10,514 nucleotides of DNA from Sphingomicrobium sp. (GTDB lineage: Bacteria; Pseudomonadota; Alphaproteobacteria; Sphingomonadales; Sphingomonadaceae). Position 1 is the stretch's first letter; each line of letters begins with the position of its first letter. Below the pieces are notes generated by a model. The model did no database searches, had not been told where the DNA came from, and saw nothing but the letters and a program-made list of their open reading frames with translations. The stretch covers positions 1 to 10,514 of the forward strand of contig JASLBJ010000184.1 of NCBI GenBank assembly GCA_030146725.1. The letters run 5' to 3'. This document shows positions 1-6,508 of this stretch, piece after piece. The translations under genes were made by a program, and so were the position numbers.

Positions 1-6
1 ACAGCT

Positions 7-33
7 CCGACTGTCTGAATGCCGACTGTCTGA
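7..33. repeat. 12-bp tandem direct repeat upstream of the Crp/Fnr gene
   Basis: The 12-mer CCGACTGTCTGA occurs twice, at 7-18 and 22-33, with a 3-base spacer and a 15-base period. Both copies are exact. The repeat lies about 120 bases upstream of the regulator's first possible start, in the only sizeable upstream non-coding stretch of the left arm. It could be a binding site for a regulator or simply a local duplication. What lies to the left of base 1 is unknown, so it could also be the tail of a longer array. Confidence 0.6.
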
Positions 34-48
34 TTAGCGACACTTGCG

Positions 49-64
49 TGGCATTCCTGTCACA
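49..64 (+). promoter_or_regulatory. Weak CRP-like half-site palindrome (speculative)
   Basis: The segment TGGCATTCCTGTCACA has the spacing of a CRP/FNR-family box (5 bases, 6-base spacer, 5 bases). The right half, TCACA, matches the CRP consensus, but the left half, TGGCA, matches TGTGA at only three of five positions. It partly overlaps a short dyad, CTGT-C-ACAG, at 57-65. Because a Crp/Fnr-family gene follows, autoregulation is conceivable, but this subfamily need not recognise the CRP consensus and one good half-site is common by chance. Confidence 0.15.
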
Positions 65-100
65 GCTGCCTTGTAAGTTGCAGCATGGCCTTTCGGGCAG

Positions 101-135
101 TTGCATCCATTTAGCTATTCGCCCGTATCTATAAC
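101..135 (+). promoter_or_regulatory. Candidate promoter region for the Crp/Fnr gene (weak)
   Basis: This is a locally AT-richer stretch in otherwise GC-rich DNA. A TTGCAT element at 101-106 could be a -35 box. TATCTA at 126-131 and TATAAC at 130-135 are possible -10 elements, but their spacings (19 and 23 bases) are longer than the usual 16-18. It sits just upstream of a GGGAG at 146-150. The placement suits a promoter for the downstream regulator, but the boxes are poor matches and alphaproteobacterial promoters often deviate from the E. coli consensus. Confidence 0.25.
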
Positions 136-153
136 TTCGATTAGCGGGAGACT

Positions 154-1032
154 TTGATCCAAGTGCAGCGGTTCAGCGCCTCGTCGAACTCCGGTTCTCG
201 GAACGTTGATCCGGGCGGTGGCGAGGATGCGGCACTATCCTTGCAACGGGTGTTCATGCCGCACTCTGCACTGATCGATCGTCAGCCCGCGGCGAACCTC
301 AGTCTGGCGCCGCCCAATCCTCTGGTGAGCAAGCTCCAGCGATTCGTCCGCCTCGATGAGGAGGAAGCCGCAACGCTCGAGCGGATGACCGCCAGCTCGC
401 GCATGCTTCCGGCCGAACACGTACTGTTCCATGAGGACAGCCGGCCCGAGCATGTCTGCGTCATCCTCAGCGGCATGGCGTACCGCTACAAATTGCTTCT
501 AGGCGGTCGCCGGCAGATCCTCGGCTATCTGATTCCAGGCGACGTCTGCGACACGCATTTCGTGCTCTTCAACCAGCCCGATCACTGCCTCGCGCTGGCC
601 GGCGATTCGCTGGTTGCAAGGGTGCCGATCAGGACGATCGGAATCGCTGCCGGCCGCTATCCGCGAATCGAACGCGCGCTGATGCTGTCGGCCCTGCTCG
701 ACCTCGCCATCCTGCGCGAGTGGCTGCTCAACATCGGACAGCGCAACGCCGTTCAGCGGCTTGGCCACTTCCTGTGCGAACTGCATTTTCGCGCGCATGC
801 GGTCGGGCTGGTCGCGTGCGATGGATCGGTTGCGATGCCGCTCAACCAGTGTGCGCTGGCCGATGCGATCGGTCAGACTCCAGTGCACGTCAATCGCACG
901 CTGCAGCGACTTCGGCGCGACGATCTGATCTGCCTGCGCCAGCGCCGGCTGACCATCCTCGACCATGCCCGCCTGGCCGAAGAGAGCGGGTTCGACCCGC
1001 AATACCTGCGCGCACTGCACATGTGCGATTGA
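154..1032 (+). CDS. Crp/Fnr-family transcriptional regulator
   Basis: Predicted cytoplasmic DNA-binding regulator of the Crp/Fnr superfamily. Numbering from TTG 154 (292 aa), a cyclic-nucleotide-binding-like beta-barrel spans about 59-160 and includes the PGDVCD and DHC motifs near 128-145. A long dimerisation helix follows at about 183-215 and a C-terminal helix-turn-helix at about 228-262, with TPVHVNRTLQRLRR as the recognition helix. The Arg-Ser pair that contacts cAMP in CRP is not evident, and there is no N-terminal cysteine cluster as in oxygen-sensing FNR, so the ligand is unknown. The start is uncertain. TTG 154 follows GGGAG at 146-150 with only 3 bases between, and an in-frame TAG at 142-144 limits extension. 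ATG 256 would give 258 aa, closer to the usual family length, and still keeps the conserved NPLVSKL start of the sensor domain. It is transcribed away from the left edge; its targets cannot be inferred from the window. Confidence 0.92.
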   Translation: MIQVQRFSASSNSGSRNVDPGGGEDAALSLQRVFMPHSALIDRQPAANLSLAPPNPLVSKLQRFVRLDEEEAATLERMTASSRMLPAEHVLFHEDSRPEHVCVILSGMAYRYKLLLGGRRQILGYLIPGDVCDTHFVLFNQPDHCLALAGDSLVARVPIRTIGIAAGRYPRIERALMLSALLDLAILREWLLNIGQRNAVQRLGHFLCELHFRAHAVGLVACDGSVAMPLNQCALADAIGQTPVHVNRTLQRLRRDDLICLRQRRLTILDHARLAEESGFDPQYLRALHMCD

Positions 1033-1150
1033 AGCGCGGCGTCGACTGGCTCATGATCGCGGATGCGTTCGCGGCGGCGAAAGCAAGATCGCTGAAGCGG
1101 TGATCCGGGCAGCGCGCCGGCAGGCTTGAGAGGGTGGATCGGCAGCTGGC
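1033..1150. other. Intergenic gap without recognisable feature
   Basis: The 118 bases separate the Crp/Fnr gene from the TonB-like gene on the same strand. I see no convincing stem-loop followed by a T-run, no good sigma-70 boxes, no tRNA and no credible small gene. A GAGAGGG at 1128-1134 is purine-rich but lies 16 bases from the next ATG, far for a ribosome binding site. Whether the two flanking genes are cotranscribed is undecided. Confidence 0.5.
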
Positions 1151-1852
1151 ATGTGGCGTGAGGCAAGCATTCCCCGCCGCAAGCGCATTACCGCACTTGG
1201 CACGGTGCTTGGCCTGCATGCTTTGATCGTCGCGCTGGTGCTTGCCAGCCGGTCGACCTTCGCGCCGCCTGCGGAACCCGGATCGCTGACGGTGGTGACG
1301 ATTGCCGCACCGGCGGCGCCCAGCCCTGCTCCGCCGCCGCCGCCGACGCCGGAGCGTGTCAGCAAGCTTGCCGAGAACGCCGAGCCGCCGTCGACCGCCG
1401 AGGCGGCACCCGCTGCTTCGGCGGCGGGTCCGCCCGGACCGGCGTGCGCGACGCTCGAACTGGTGATGAAGGCGGTTGCGGCCGATCCCGACGCGGTGCT
1501 TGCGGTGCGCAACTCGCCGCCCGAACTGCGCTCGGTCGCGGAGGCGATGATCATCTGGAACGAGGGCTGGAGCGCCGCGGCGATCAGCGCCGATGCGCCG
1601 CTCGGGGCTGCCCGGACGGTCGTCGAGCGGACGCTTGCGGGCCTCCCCGACGGCTGCCTCGACGAGCAGGTGACCGGTCCGCGGCTGGTGCCGGTGCAGG
1701 GCGAACGGGGCACGATGTTCGTGGTCATCGGGTCGGGCGTGTGGCGCTGGCGCGAATTGCTTGCCGTCCCGGCTGCGCCGGTCGGCACGGTTGGTTCGAA
1801 AGCGGCCGGTTCAGACGCGGGCGGGCCGGGGCGGCCGGTCAACCTGCGCTGA
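1151..1852 (+). CDS. TonB-like membrane-anchored, proline-rich protein of unknown function
   Basis: The 233-aa protein has a short basic N-terminus (residues 1-12), one predicted transmembrane helix at about 13-33 (with LGLHALIVALVL), and a Pro/Ala-rich periplasmic linker at about 38-98 that includes PAPPPPPTP. A folded C-terminal domain at about 99-205 follows, then a Gly/Ala-rich tail. The N-terminal layout resembles TonB and other periplasm-spanning proteins, but the Ser of the TonB SxxxH transmembrane motif is Val here and the C-terminal domain does not look like a TonB domain. That domain contains Cys99 and Cys169, which could pair as a disulfide in the periplasm, and a patch with SVAEAMIIWNEGW and GSGVWRW. 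I do not recognise the family. A proline-rich linker would let the domain reach through the periplasm. The gene converges on virB11 with a 10-bp gap. The start is ATG 1151; the ribosome binding site is weak. Confidence 0.85.
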   Translation: MWREASIPRRKRITALGTVLGLHALIVALVLASRSTFAPPAEPGSLTVVTIAAPAAPSPAPPPPPTPERVSKLAENAEPPSTAEAAPAASAAGPPGPACATLELVMKAVAADPDAVLAVRNSPPELRSVAEAMIIWNEGWSAAAISADAPLGAARTVVERTLAGLPDGCLDEQVTGPRLVPVQGERGTMFVVIGSGVWRWRELLAVPAAPVGTVGSKAAGSDAGGPGRPVNLR

Positions 1853-1862
1853 GCCGCGGCGG

Positions 1863-2849
1863 TTAGCGGGCGCCGCGCTCGAACTGAATGTCGGTCACCA
1901 GCCGGGTGCCGTTCTCATGGCCGAGCTGGACGAAGATATCGACGGTCGAACGGATGTAGTCGACCAGCTCACCTCGGCCGAGCGCGGTTCCAGCGGAGAT
2001 CGACATCATCGCGAGCTGCTCGATCGCGCCCGCGGGCGAATTGGCGTGGACGGTGGTGATCGATCCCGGATGGCCGGTGCCGACCGCGCGCAGCCAGCTG
2101 ATCGCCTCGCTTCCGCGCACCTCACCCATGATGATGCGGTCGGGCCTCAGGCGAAGCGCCGCCTCGACCAGGTCGGCGGGGCTGACCGATGCCTCGCCAA
2201 GCTTGCCGCGAACCGCGACCAGCCCGACGGCGTTGAGGTGCTGGAGCTGGATCTCGGGCGTGTCCTCGATCAGCACGAAGCGCTCGCTTGCCGGCGTTTC
2301 CTTGAGCAGCGCATTGAGAAAGGTCGTCTTGCCGGTGCCCGTTCCGCCGGAAATGACGATTGTCTTGCGCGCGCGTGCGGCAGCGGCGAGGAATTCGAAC
2401 GGTTTGCCGTCGGCAAGCAGGCGGGCAAGCGCAGCATCGCGCTCCTCGCGCTCGCGCGCGGCCGAGCCGACCTGGTCGAACGCGCCCGCCGCGTGGTAAT
2501 CGGCAAGGCGCAGGTCGGGCATATTATGCTTGCGGATCGCCGCGATGACATTGCCGCGGGTCGCGGGCGGCGCGCAGATCTGCACTCGCGCACCGTCTGG
2601 CAGGGTTGCGGCAAGCAGGGGATGCTCGCGATTGATCCCCTGGTCCGAAGCGGCGGCGATCTGCCGTGCAAGGCGCCACAGCGAGGCATCGTCGAGCGCG
2701 GGAACGTCGTGGCGCTCGGTTCCGGTGCGCGTGTCGAGCCACAGCTCGCCAGGCCGATTGATGTATAGATCGGTGACGTCGCCGCGGTCGAGATGCGCGG
2801 CAAGCGGCGCCAGGAAGGCGTCGAGATAGACGCGCTGCGCGTTGATCAT
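1863..2849 (-). CDS. virB11: VirB11-type T4SS secretion ATPase
   Basis: The 328-aa hexameric traffic ATPase belongs to the VirB11/PulE/HerA-like secretion NTPase family and acts at the cytoplasmic face of the T4SS, where it works with VirB4 in pilus assembly and substrate transfer. An N-terminal domain covers about 1-130. The RecA-like domain carries Walker A GGTGTGKTT (168-176), an Asp box LIEDTPEI (193-200), Walker B in RPDRIIMGEVRG (235-246) and a His box GHPGSITTVHANSP (259-272). All key residues look intact and the length is typical. The frame is open to about 3194, but the start is set at the ATG at 2849-2847, which overlaps the virB10 stop as ATGA; anything upstream would lie inside virB10. 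The ribosome binding site is weak, so translational coupling is likely. It is the last gene of the operon and ends with TAA 10 bp from the convergent TonB-like gene. Confidence 0.97.
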   Translation of the reverse strand: MINAQRVYLDAFLAPLAAHLDRGDVTDLYINRPGELWLDTRTGTERHDVPALDDASLWRLARQIAAASDQGINREHPLLAATLPDGARVQICAPPATRGNVIAAIRKHNMPDLRLADYHAAGAFDQVGSAAREREERDAALARLLADGKPFEFLAAAARARKTIVISGGTGTGKTTFLNALLKETPASERFVLIEDTPEIQLQHLNAVGLVAVRGKLGEASVSPADLVEAALRLRPDRIIMGEVRGSEAISWLRAVGTGHPGSITTVHANSPAGAIEQLAMMSISAGTALGRGELVDYIRSTVDIFVQLGHENGTRLVTDIQFERGAR

Positions 2850-3961
2850 CGAGTCGGGCCGACCTGCGAAAAGTCGAGGTCCCGGGCGACAAAGATGCGG
2901 ACGTTGGCGCCTTGCCGGGTAGTGATTGTCGGCGGGATGTCGGCGCTCCGGGTCGCCTGGCCGGCGAGGCTCGACGCCTCGCCCGCGGACCCGACGATGA
3001 TCGTCGATCCGCCCGAGGCGCTGGCTGCGGCCGCGCTGATCCCGGCCGAAAGCACCGAGGTCAGGATCGCACCGCCGAAGCGCTGGAGGAAGTGGCGGTT
3101 GACCTTGCCACCGATGCCGCCGCGGCCGAGCTCGTCGGTGGCCGGCGATGCGAGTTCGATCGACACGCCGTCGGGACGGATCAGCCGGGTCCACAGCACG
3201 AAGATGCGCGACGCGCCCTGCGCAATGCCCGACTTGTACTGGCCGATGACCCGGCTGCCCGCGGGGATCAGCACGGCCGAGCCGTCGAAGCTGTAGACGT
3301 CGCGCTGGACCGTTGCGCGGGCAAAGCCTGGCAGGTCGGAGTTGAGCGCAGTTTCCATCACGGCCCCGATCACGGCGCCCTGCGGTACGAGGCGGTCTAG
3401 GCCCGTCATCCGCGACGCGCGGGCGACTTCGACCCCCTCATTGCCGACCCGGCTGGAAAATTGCTCGGTTTCGCTGAGGTTGCGGTTGATCATGGGTGGC
3501 GGGAGGCGAGCGCCGTCGCTTCCGGGCTGGCGGGCGGGATCGGCCTGCGCGAGGTCGACCACGAGGCTCGGCGCGCGTGCACGGTCGGCCAAAGCGTCGA
3601 CCGGCGCGACCGGAACGGTCGACTGCGCCGTCGTCGTATAGACGCTTGGCGGGACATAGGGGGTCGGCTGCGTCGCCGTGCTGGCGGCCAGGGTCACTGC
3701 ACTCGGCGTGGGCACGAAGTGGGACGGTGCGGCGGGAGCGGCCGGAGCGGCGGCCTGGACCATCAGCTGGGGTGCGCCGGGGCTCGTCACCGCGGCAAGC
3801 GGCGGCAGGCGATCGCTGTCGTCCTGCGCGGCGCGCGCCTCGGACAGCCAGGAGAACACCCCGACGCCGAGCAGCGCCAGAGTGATCCCGATCCCGGCGA
3901 CCGACGTCGGGCGGGGCGGGCGGGCAACGACGGGCCGCTTTACCAGGAGGGTTTCGCTCAT
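2846..3961 (-). CDS. virB10: VirB10/TrbI-type T4SS core scaffold
   Basis: The 371-aa protein spans both membranes and links inner-membrane ATPase activity to the outer-membrane pore. A cytoplasmic N-terminus (1-20) precedes one transmembrane helix at about 21-39. A long Pro/Ala/Thr-rich periplasmic linker follows at about 52-160. The TrbI/VirB10 C-terminal domain at about 185-367 contains PQGAVIGAVMETALNSDLPG, LIPAGSRVIGQY, an RFGGAILTSVL antenna-helix region and the conserved ending VARDLDFS. The Ala/Gly/Ser-rich stretch at about 300-335 fits the outer-membrane-inserting antenna helices of the family. The start is ATG 3961-3959, preceded by GAGGA at 3968-3972 with 6-base spacing, and it overlaps the virB9 stop (ATGA). 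The frame is open further upstream, but that part would lie inside virB9. It is shorter than many homologues only in the linker. Confidence 0.96.
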   Translation of the reverse strand: MSETLLVKRPVVARPPRPTSVAGIGITLALLGVGVFSWLSEARAAQDDSDRLPPLAAVTSPGAPQLMVQAAAPAAPAAPSHFVPTPSAVTLAASTATQPTPYVPPSVYTTTAQSTVPVAPVDALADRARAPSLVVDLAQADPARQPGSDGARLPPPMINRNLSETEQFSSRVGNEGVEVARASRMTGLDRLVPQGAVIGAVMETALNSDLPGFARATVQRDVYSFDGSAVLIPAGSRVIGQYKSGIAQGASRIFVLWTRLIRPDGVSIELASPATDELGRGGIGGKVNRHFLQRFGGAILTSVLSAGISAAAASASGGSTIIVGSAGEASSLAGQATRSADIPPTITTRQGANVRIFVARDLDFSQVGPTR

Positions 3962-4644
3962 CGTCTGTCCTCGATTCCGTAGCTGACCGTCGCAAACTGC
4001 GTTCCGGAGCGAAGGGTGAAGCGGCCGCTGGTCTCCTGGACGACCATCACCCGGCCGCGCATGGAGGAATTGACCAGCGATTCGTCCTTGCCGGGGCCAC
4101 CCGCGAAAATTGCCGGGATGCGCGCTTCGGGCGAGAACTCGAAATAGGTCATCAGCCCGTCGTCCCACACCCGCGCGGGACGCAGCGCCGGCTCGCCGGT
4201 GACGGTGTAGGCGAAGTTGAGCGGCGCCGGCGGCGGTGGCAGCGGCTCCTCCACCGCAGCGACGATTTCGCGCGGGAATTCGAAGCGCACGACCCACGGC
4301 GTGGTCTCGAGCCGCGCGCCGGTAGCCAGCGAGAAGGCGTAGCGGCGCCGGTCGGTGACCACCGTCATGTTGGTCGTCGCGTTCCTGACGAGCGGCTTCA
4401 GGAACAGGTTGCGGGCGCGCTTGTTGGGCGTGACCTGCCATGCCTGCGCATCGCCGATCGAGACATTCTCGATGCGCTCGTCCTCACCGAATTCAAGCAT
4501 GATCTGCCAGCCGAGCGCACCGCGCAATTCGATCACTTCATCGGGGCTGTAGAGCACCGACTGGATGTGCGGATCGGCGAGCCCGGGCTCGGGGAGGCGC
4601 GCCGCGGTCAGCAGCAGCAGGCCAAGGACGAGAGCATGCTTCAT
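3958..4644 (-). CDS. virB9: VirB9/TrbG/CagX-type T4SS outer-core protein
   Basis: The 228-aa periplasmic protein, with VirB10, builds the outer-membrane core ring. It has an N-terminal signal peptide of about 23 residues, and no lipobox cysteine, so it is exported but not itself a lipoprotein. The N-terminal domain at about 30-125 (with PNKRARNLFLKP and TNMTVVTDRRRYAF) is followed by a proline-rich hinge (PLPPPPAP, 134-141). The C-terminal domain at about 142-225 holds TYFEF and GRFTLRSG motifs typical of the family. In Agrobacterium VirB9 is stabilised by a disulfide to lipoprotein VirB7; this protein has no cysteine at all and no VirB7 gene is seen, so that bond cannot form. The start ATG at 4644-4642 has GGAAGGA at 4653-4659, 8 bases upstream, and overlaps the virB8 stop by four bases. 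Confidence 0.95.
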   Translation of the reverse strand: MKHALVLGLLLLTAARLPEPGLADPHIQSVLYSPDEVIELRGALGWQIMLEFGEDERIENVSIGDAQAWQVTPNKRARNLFLKPLVRNATTNMTVVTDRRRYAFSLATGARLETTPWVVRFEFPREIVAAVEEPLPPPPAPLNFAYTVTGEPALRPARVWDDGLMTYFEFSPEARIPAIFAGGPGKDESLVNSSMRGRVMVVQETSGRFTLRSGTQFATVSYGIEDRR

Positions 4645-5312
4645 GATACGAATCCTTCCGCATCGCGCCGATAGCGCGTGACCTGGAAGCCGAGCGGATT
4701 CTCGAACCGATCGGCTTGCCGGAGCGGCTTGCCTGAAAAGCCAAAGCTGATTGCCGCAACGTAATTGCCGACCTGGCCACCGCCGCCGCCGACTGGGGTC
4801 CGGGTCGTGGTGAAGCGGACGAGCGCGGTACCGGCACTGAGCAGCGAGACGCTGCGGATCTTGACCGCAACCGTGTCCCCGCGATTGAGGGTGTTAAGCG
4901 GGCTGGCCGGATTGGTCGCGGCCATCTCGGCGACATAAGCAGCGGCGGCGGGCGGCGCCGACAGGATCTGCACGCGGCGATACTGCTGCGCGAGATCGGT
5001 CGAATCGAAGGTCTCGCGAGCAGTCACATAGCCGGCAAGCTGCGCCTGGATGACGGCCTCGTTCTGGCTCAACGTGCCGCTCTTGAGGAAGGTCGCGGGC
5101 TCGACCGCGCCGGTCTGGCGGTCGACCGTCAGCACATAGGGCTGGACGGTCTTGAGCGGGAGCATCAGCGCGAGCGCGAGCGCAAGCAGCAGTGCAAGCA
5201 CGCCGGCGCCGCCGGCAACCCGCCATGCCATGCGCGTCTCGCGTGCGGCACTGCTCGCCTGGCCATCGGCCCAGCTTCGCGCTGCCGCGAAATAATCGTC
5301 CTGCTGACTCAT
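4641..5312 (-). CDS. virB8: VirB8-type T4SS inner-membrane assembly factor
   Basis: The 223-aa bitopic inner-membrane protein of the VirB8/TrbF family nucleates T4SS assembly and contacts VirB9, VirB10 and VirB6. A cytoplasmic N-terminus (1-30) precedes one transmembrane helix at about 31-52, rich in Leu/Ala. A periplasmic NTF2-like domain follows at about 55-215, with LPLKTVQPYVLTVDRQTG at 51-68, YVTARETFD at 95-103 and the conserved ending NPLGFQVTRYRRD at 205-217. The length matches the family. The start ATG at 5312-5310 has GGAGAG at 5317-5322 with 4-base spacing and overlaps the virB6 stop as ATGA. A glycine run (175-179) sits between strands of the domain. Confidence 0.95.
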   Translation of the reverse strand: MSQQDDYFAAARSWADGQASSAARETRMAWRVAGGAGVLALLLALALALMLPLKTVQPYVLTVDRQTGAVEPATFLKSGTLSQNEAVIQAQLAGYVTARETFDSTDLAQQYRRVQILSAPPAAAAYVAEMAATNPASPLNTLNRGDTVAVKIRSVSLLSAGTALVRFTTTRTPVGGGGGQVGNYVAAISFGFSGKPLRQADRFENPLGFQVTRYRRDAEGFVS

Positions 5313-6508
5313 TTATCTCTCCGCGAGGCCGCGCGCGACCGGCGCGGCGAAGCCATTGATCGGGCCGAACCGCGCTGCAGCGGCCCTGCCTGTATCACAG
5401 TGTTTCCGGCTGTTGCCTGAACCGCATCGCGGCCGTCGCGCGCGGTGCTGCTTGCGCGCGTCGTGCCAAGTGACTGGATCCGGGTGGCGGATTGCGGCTG
5501 GTCGCGTCGCGCGATGCCCTCGAGCACGCGCGCGACTGCCGGTGAGGCGGCAGGTCCCGTCGCCATCAACTGGCGCTCGCGTTCGCTCAGCCGATCGGTG
5601 ACTGTCGTCGACGTGGTGGTTGCGACCACGGGAGCGGTGCGGCTGCTGCGGGCAAGCACGATCCCGCGTCCGATGCGCCCGCCGGCGCGCACGGCCATCA
5701 CCATCGCGATCGCGAACACGCTCGCGACCAGGCCGATCGGCATGACGGACGCGGTCTCGAACCGGCCCGCCGCCTGCTCGGCAAGGAGCCGCCTGATCAT
5801 CGGCGCGAGGATCGCGAACTCGATCGCTGCGACCAGAAATACGAACAGCGGCGCAAGCGCTGCGGCGGCCATGGCGCCAAGCCAGTTCTGCGCCACCTTG
5901 CGGGTCGCGTCGAACAGCAGGAAGCCGGCCATCGCCGGGGCGATCGCAAGCAGGATCGCAAGCACGACGCGAGTCGCGACCAGCAGCCCCACGGTGGTCA
6001 GGGTCATCAGCACCGAGGCGATGCTGAGCACTGCGCCGGCCGCCGCGGGACCGCCGACCAGCGGCGAGGCGATCCCTGCACGGCTGCGGTAACCGACGCT
6101 GGCGTTGCCGAGGTCCTCGAGCGCCCGTTCGAGACTCAGCAGCGGCGGCGGAGCGCCAATGCCGACCAGCAACTCGCTTGCAACCTGGCCGGGACCACGC
6201 GCGAGTCCGTTATAGGCAAGCACCTGCCAGCTCTCCCACGAGGTTGCGATCAGCAGCACGACGCCAAGCTTGACGGTCAGGCCGACGGCATCGGCAAGGA
6301 TGATCCCGCGGCCGAGCAGCAGGCGATAGCCGAAGAATGCGACCGCAATGACCATCAGCCCGGTAAGCGCGAGCGATACCGTCCCGCCCGGCTGCGCCAA
6401 AGCCGCATAGCCGCGCTCGATCAGTCCGAATGCCTGGCAATCGGTATCGTTAAGCAGCCGGGTCGCGAAGCGGTCGGCCGAGGACGGCGTGCAGAAACTT
6501 CCGTTCAC
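5309..6508 (-). CDS. virB6: VirB6/TrbL-type polytopic T4SS channel protein
   Basis: The 399-aa inner-membrane protein is thought to form part of the substrate path. I count about six hydrophobic helices, near 43-63, 75-90, 158-178, 180-200, 213-235 and 256-275. A periplasmic-type N-terminus carries Cys6 and Cys24, and a loop lies at about 91-157. The central FDATRKVAQNWLGAM segment (199-213), with the conserved Trp of the VirB6 family, is present. The C-terminal tail at about 277-399 is hydrophilic, basic and Ser/Thr/Ala-rich, ending in an Arg-rich stretch; it is probably cytoplasmic. The start codon is GTG (6508-6506), overlapping the virB4 stop as GTGA, and only a weak GGCGG lies upstream, so translation probably depends on coupling to virB4. 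VirB5, which usually lies between virB4 and virB6, is absent here. Confidence 0.93.
   Translation of the reverse strand: MNGSFCTPSSADRFATRLLNDTDCQAFGLIERGYAALAQPGGTVSLALTGLMVIAVAFFGYRLLLGRGIILADAVGLTVKLGVVLLIATSWESWQVLAYNGLARGPGQVASELLVGIGAPPPLLSLERALEDLGNASVGYRSRAGIASPLVGGPAAAGAVLSIASVLMTLTTVGLLVATRVVLAILLAIAPAMAGFLLFDATRKVAQNWLGAMAAAALAPLFVFLVAAIEFAILAPMIRRLLAEQAAGRFETASVMPIGLVASVFAIAMVMAVRAGGRIGRGIVLARSSRTAPVVATTTSTTVTDRLSERERQLMATGPAASPAVARVLEGIARRDQPQSATRIQSLGTTRASSTARDGRDAVQATAGNTVIQAGPLQRGSARSMASPRRSRAASRRDK

Noticed and set aside
1056..1103. Possible 16-residue peptide starting at an ATG in the gap after the Crp/Fnr gene
   Set aside because: It is too short to support, has no ribosome binding site, and is simply the end of an overlapping open frame.
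1331..1350. CCG trinucleotide run as a functional repeat
   Set aside because: It only encodes the polyproline part of the TonB-like linker and needs no separate explanation.
1051..1842. Minus-strand open frame opposite the TonB-like gene
   Set aside because: It is a low-complexity Ala/Ser/Gly/Thr-rich translation mirroring the proline/alanine-rich gene on the plus strand, with no domain signature.
1853..1860. GCCGCGGC palindrome as a bidirectional terminator
   Set aside because: The arms are only four bases with no loop and no T-run on either strand, so it cannot be called an intrinsic terminator.
1761..2768. Plus-strand open frame overlapping the TonB-like 3' end and running antisense to virB11
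   Set aside because: It shows no family features and overlaps two better-supported genes; it is explained by the codon bias of virB11.
2850..3194. N-terminal extension of virB11 into virB10
   Set aside because: The extra residues are Arg/Pro-rich out-of-frame translation of virB10. The ATG at 2849 overlapping the virB10 stop is the natural start.
3962..4441. N-terminal extension of virB10 into virB9
   Set aside because: The extension is out-of-frame virB9. The start at 3961 has GAGGA at proper spacing and yields the usual VirB10 N-terminus before the membrane helix.
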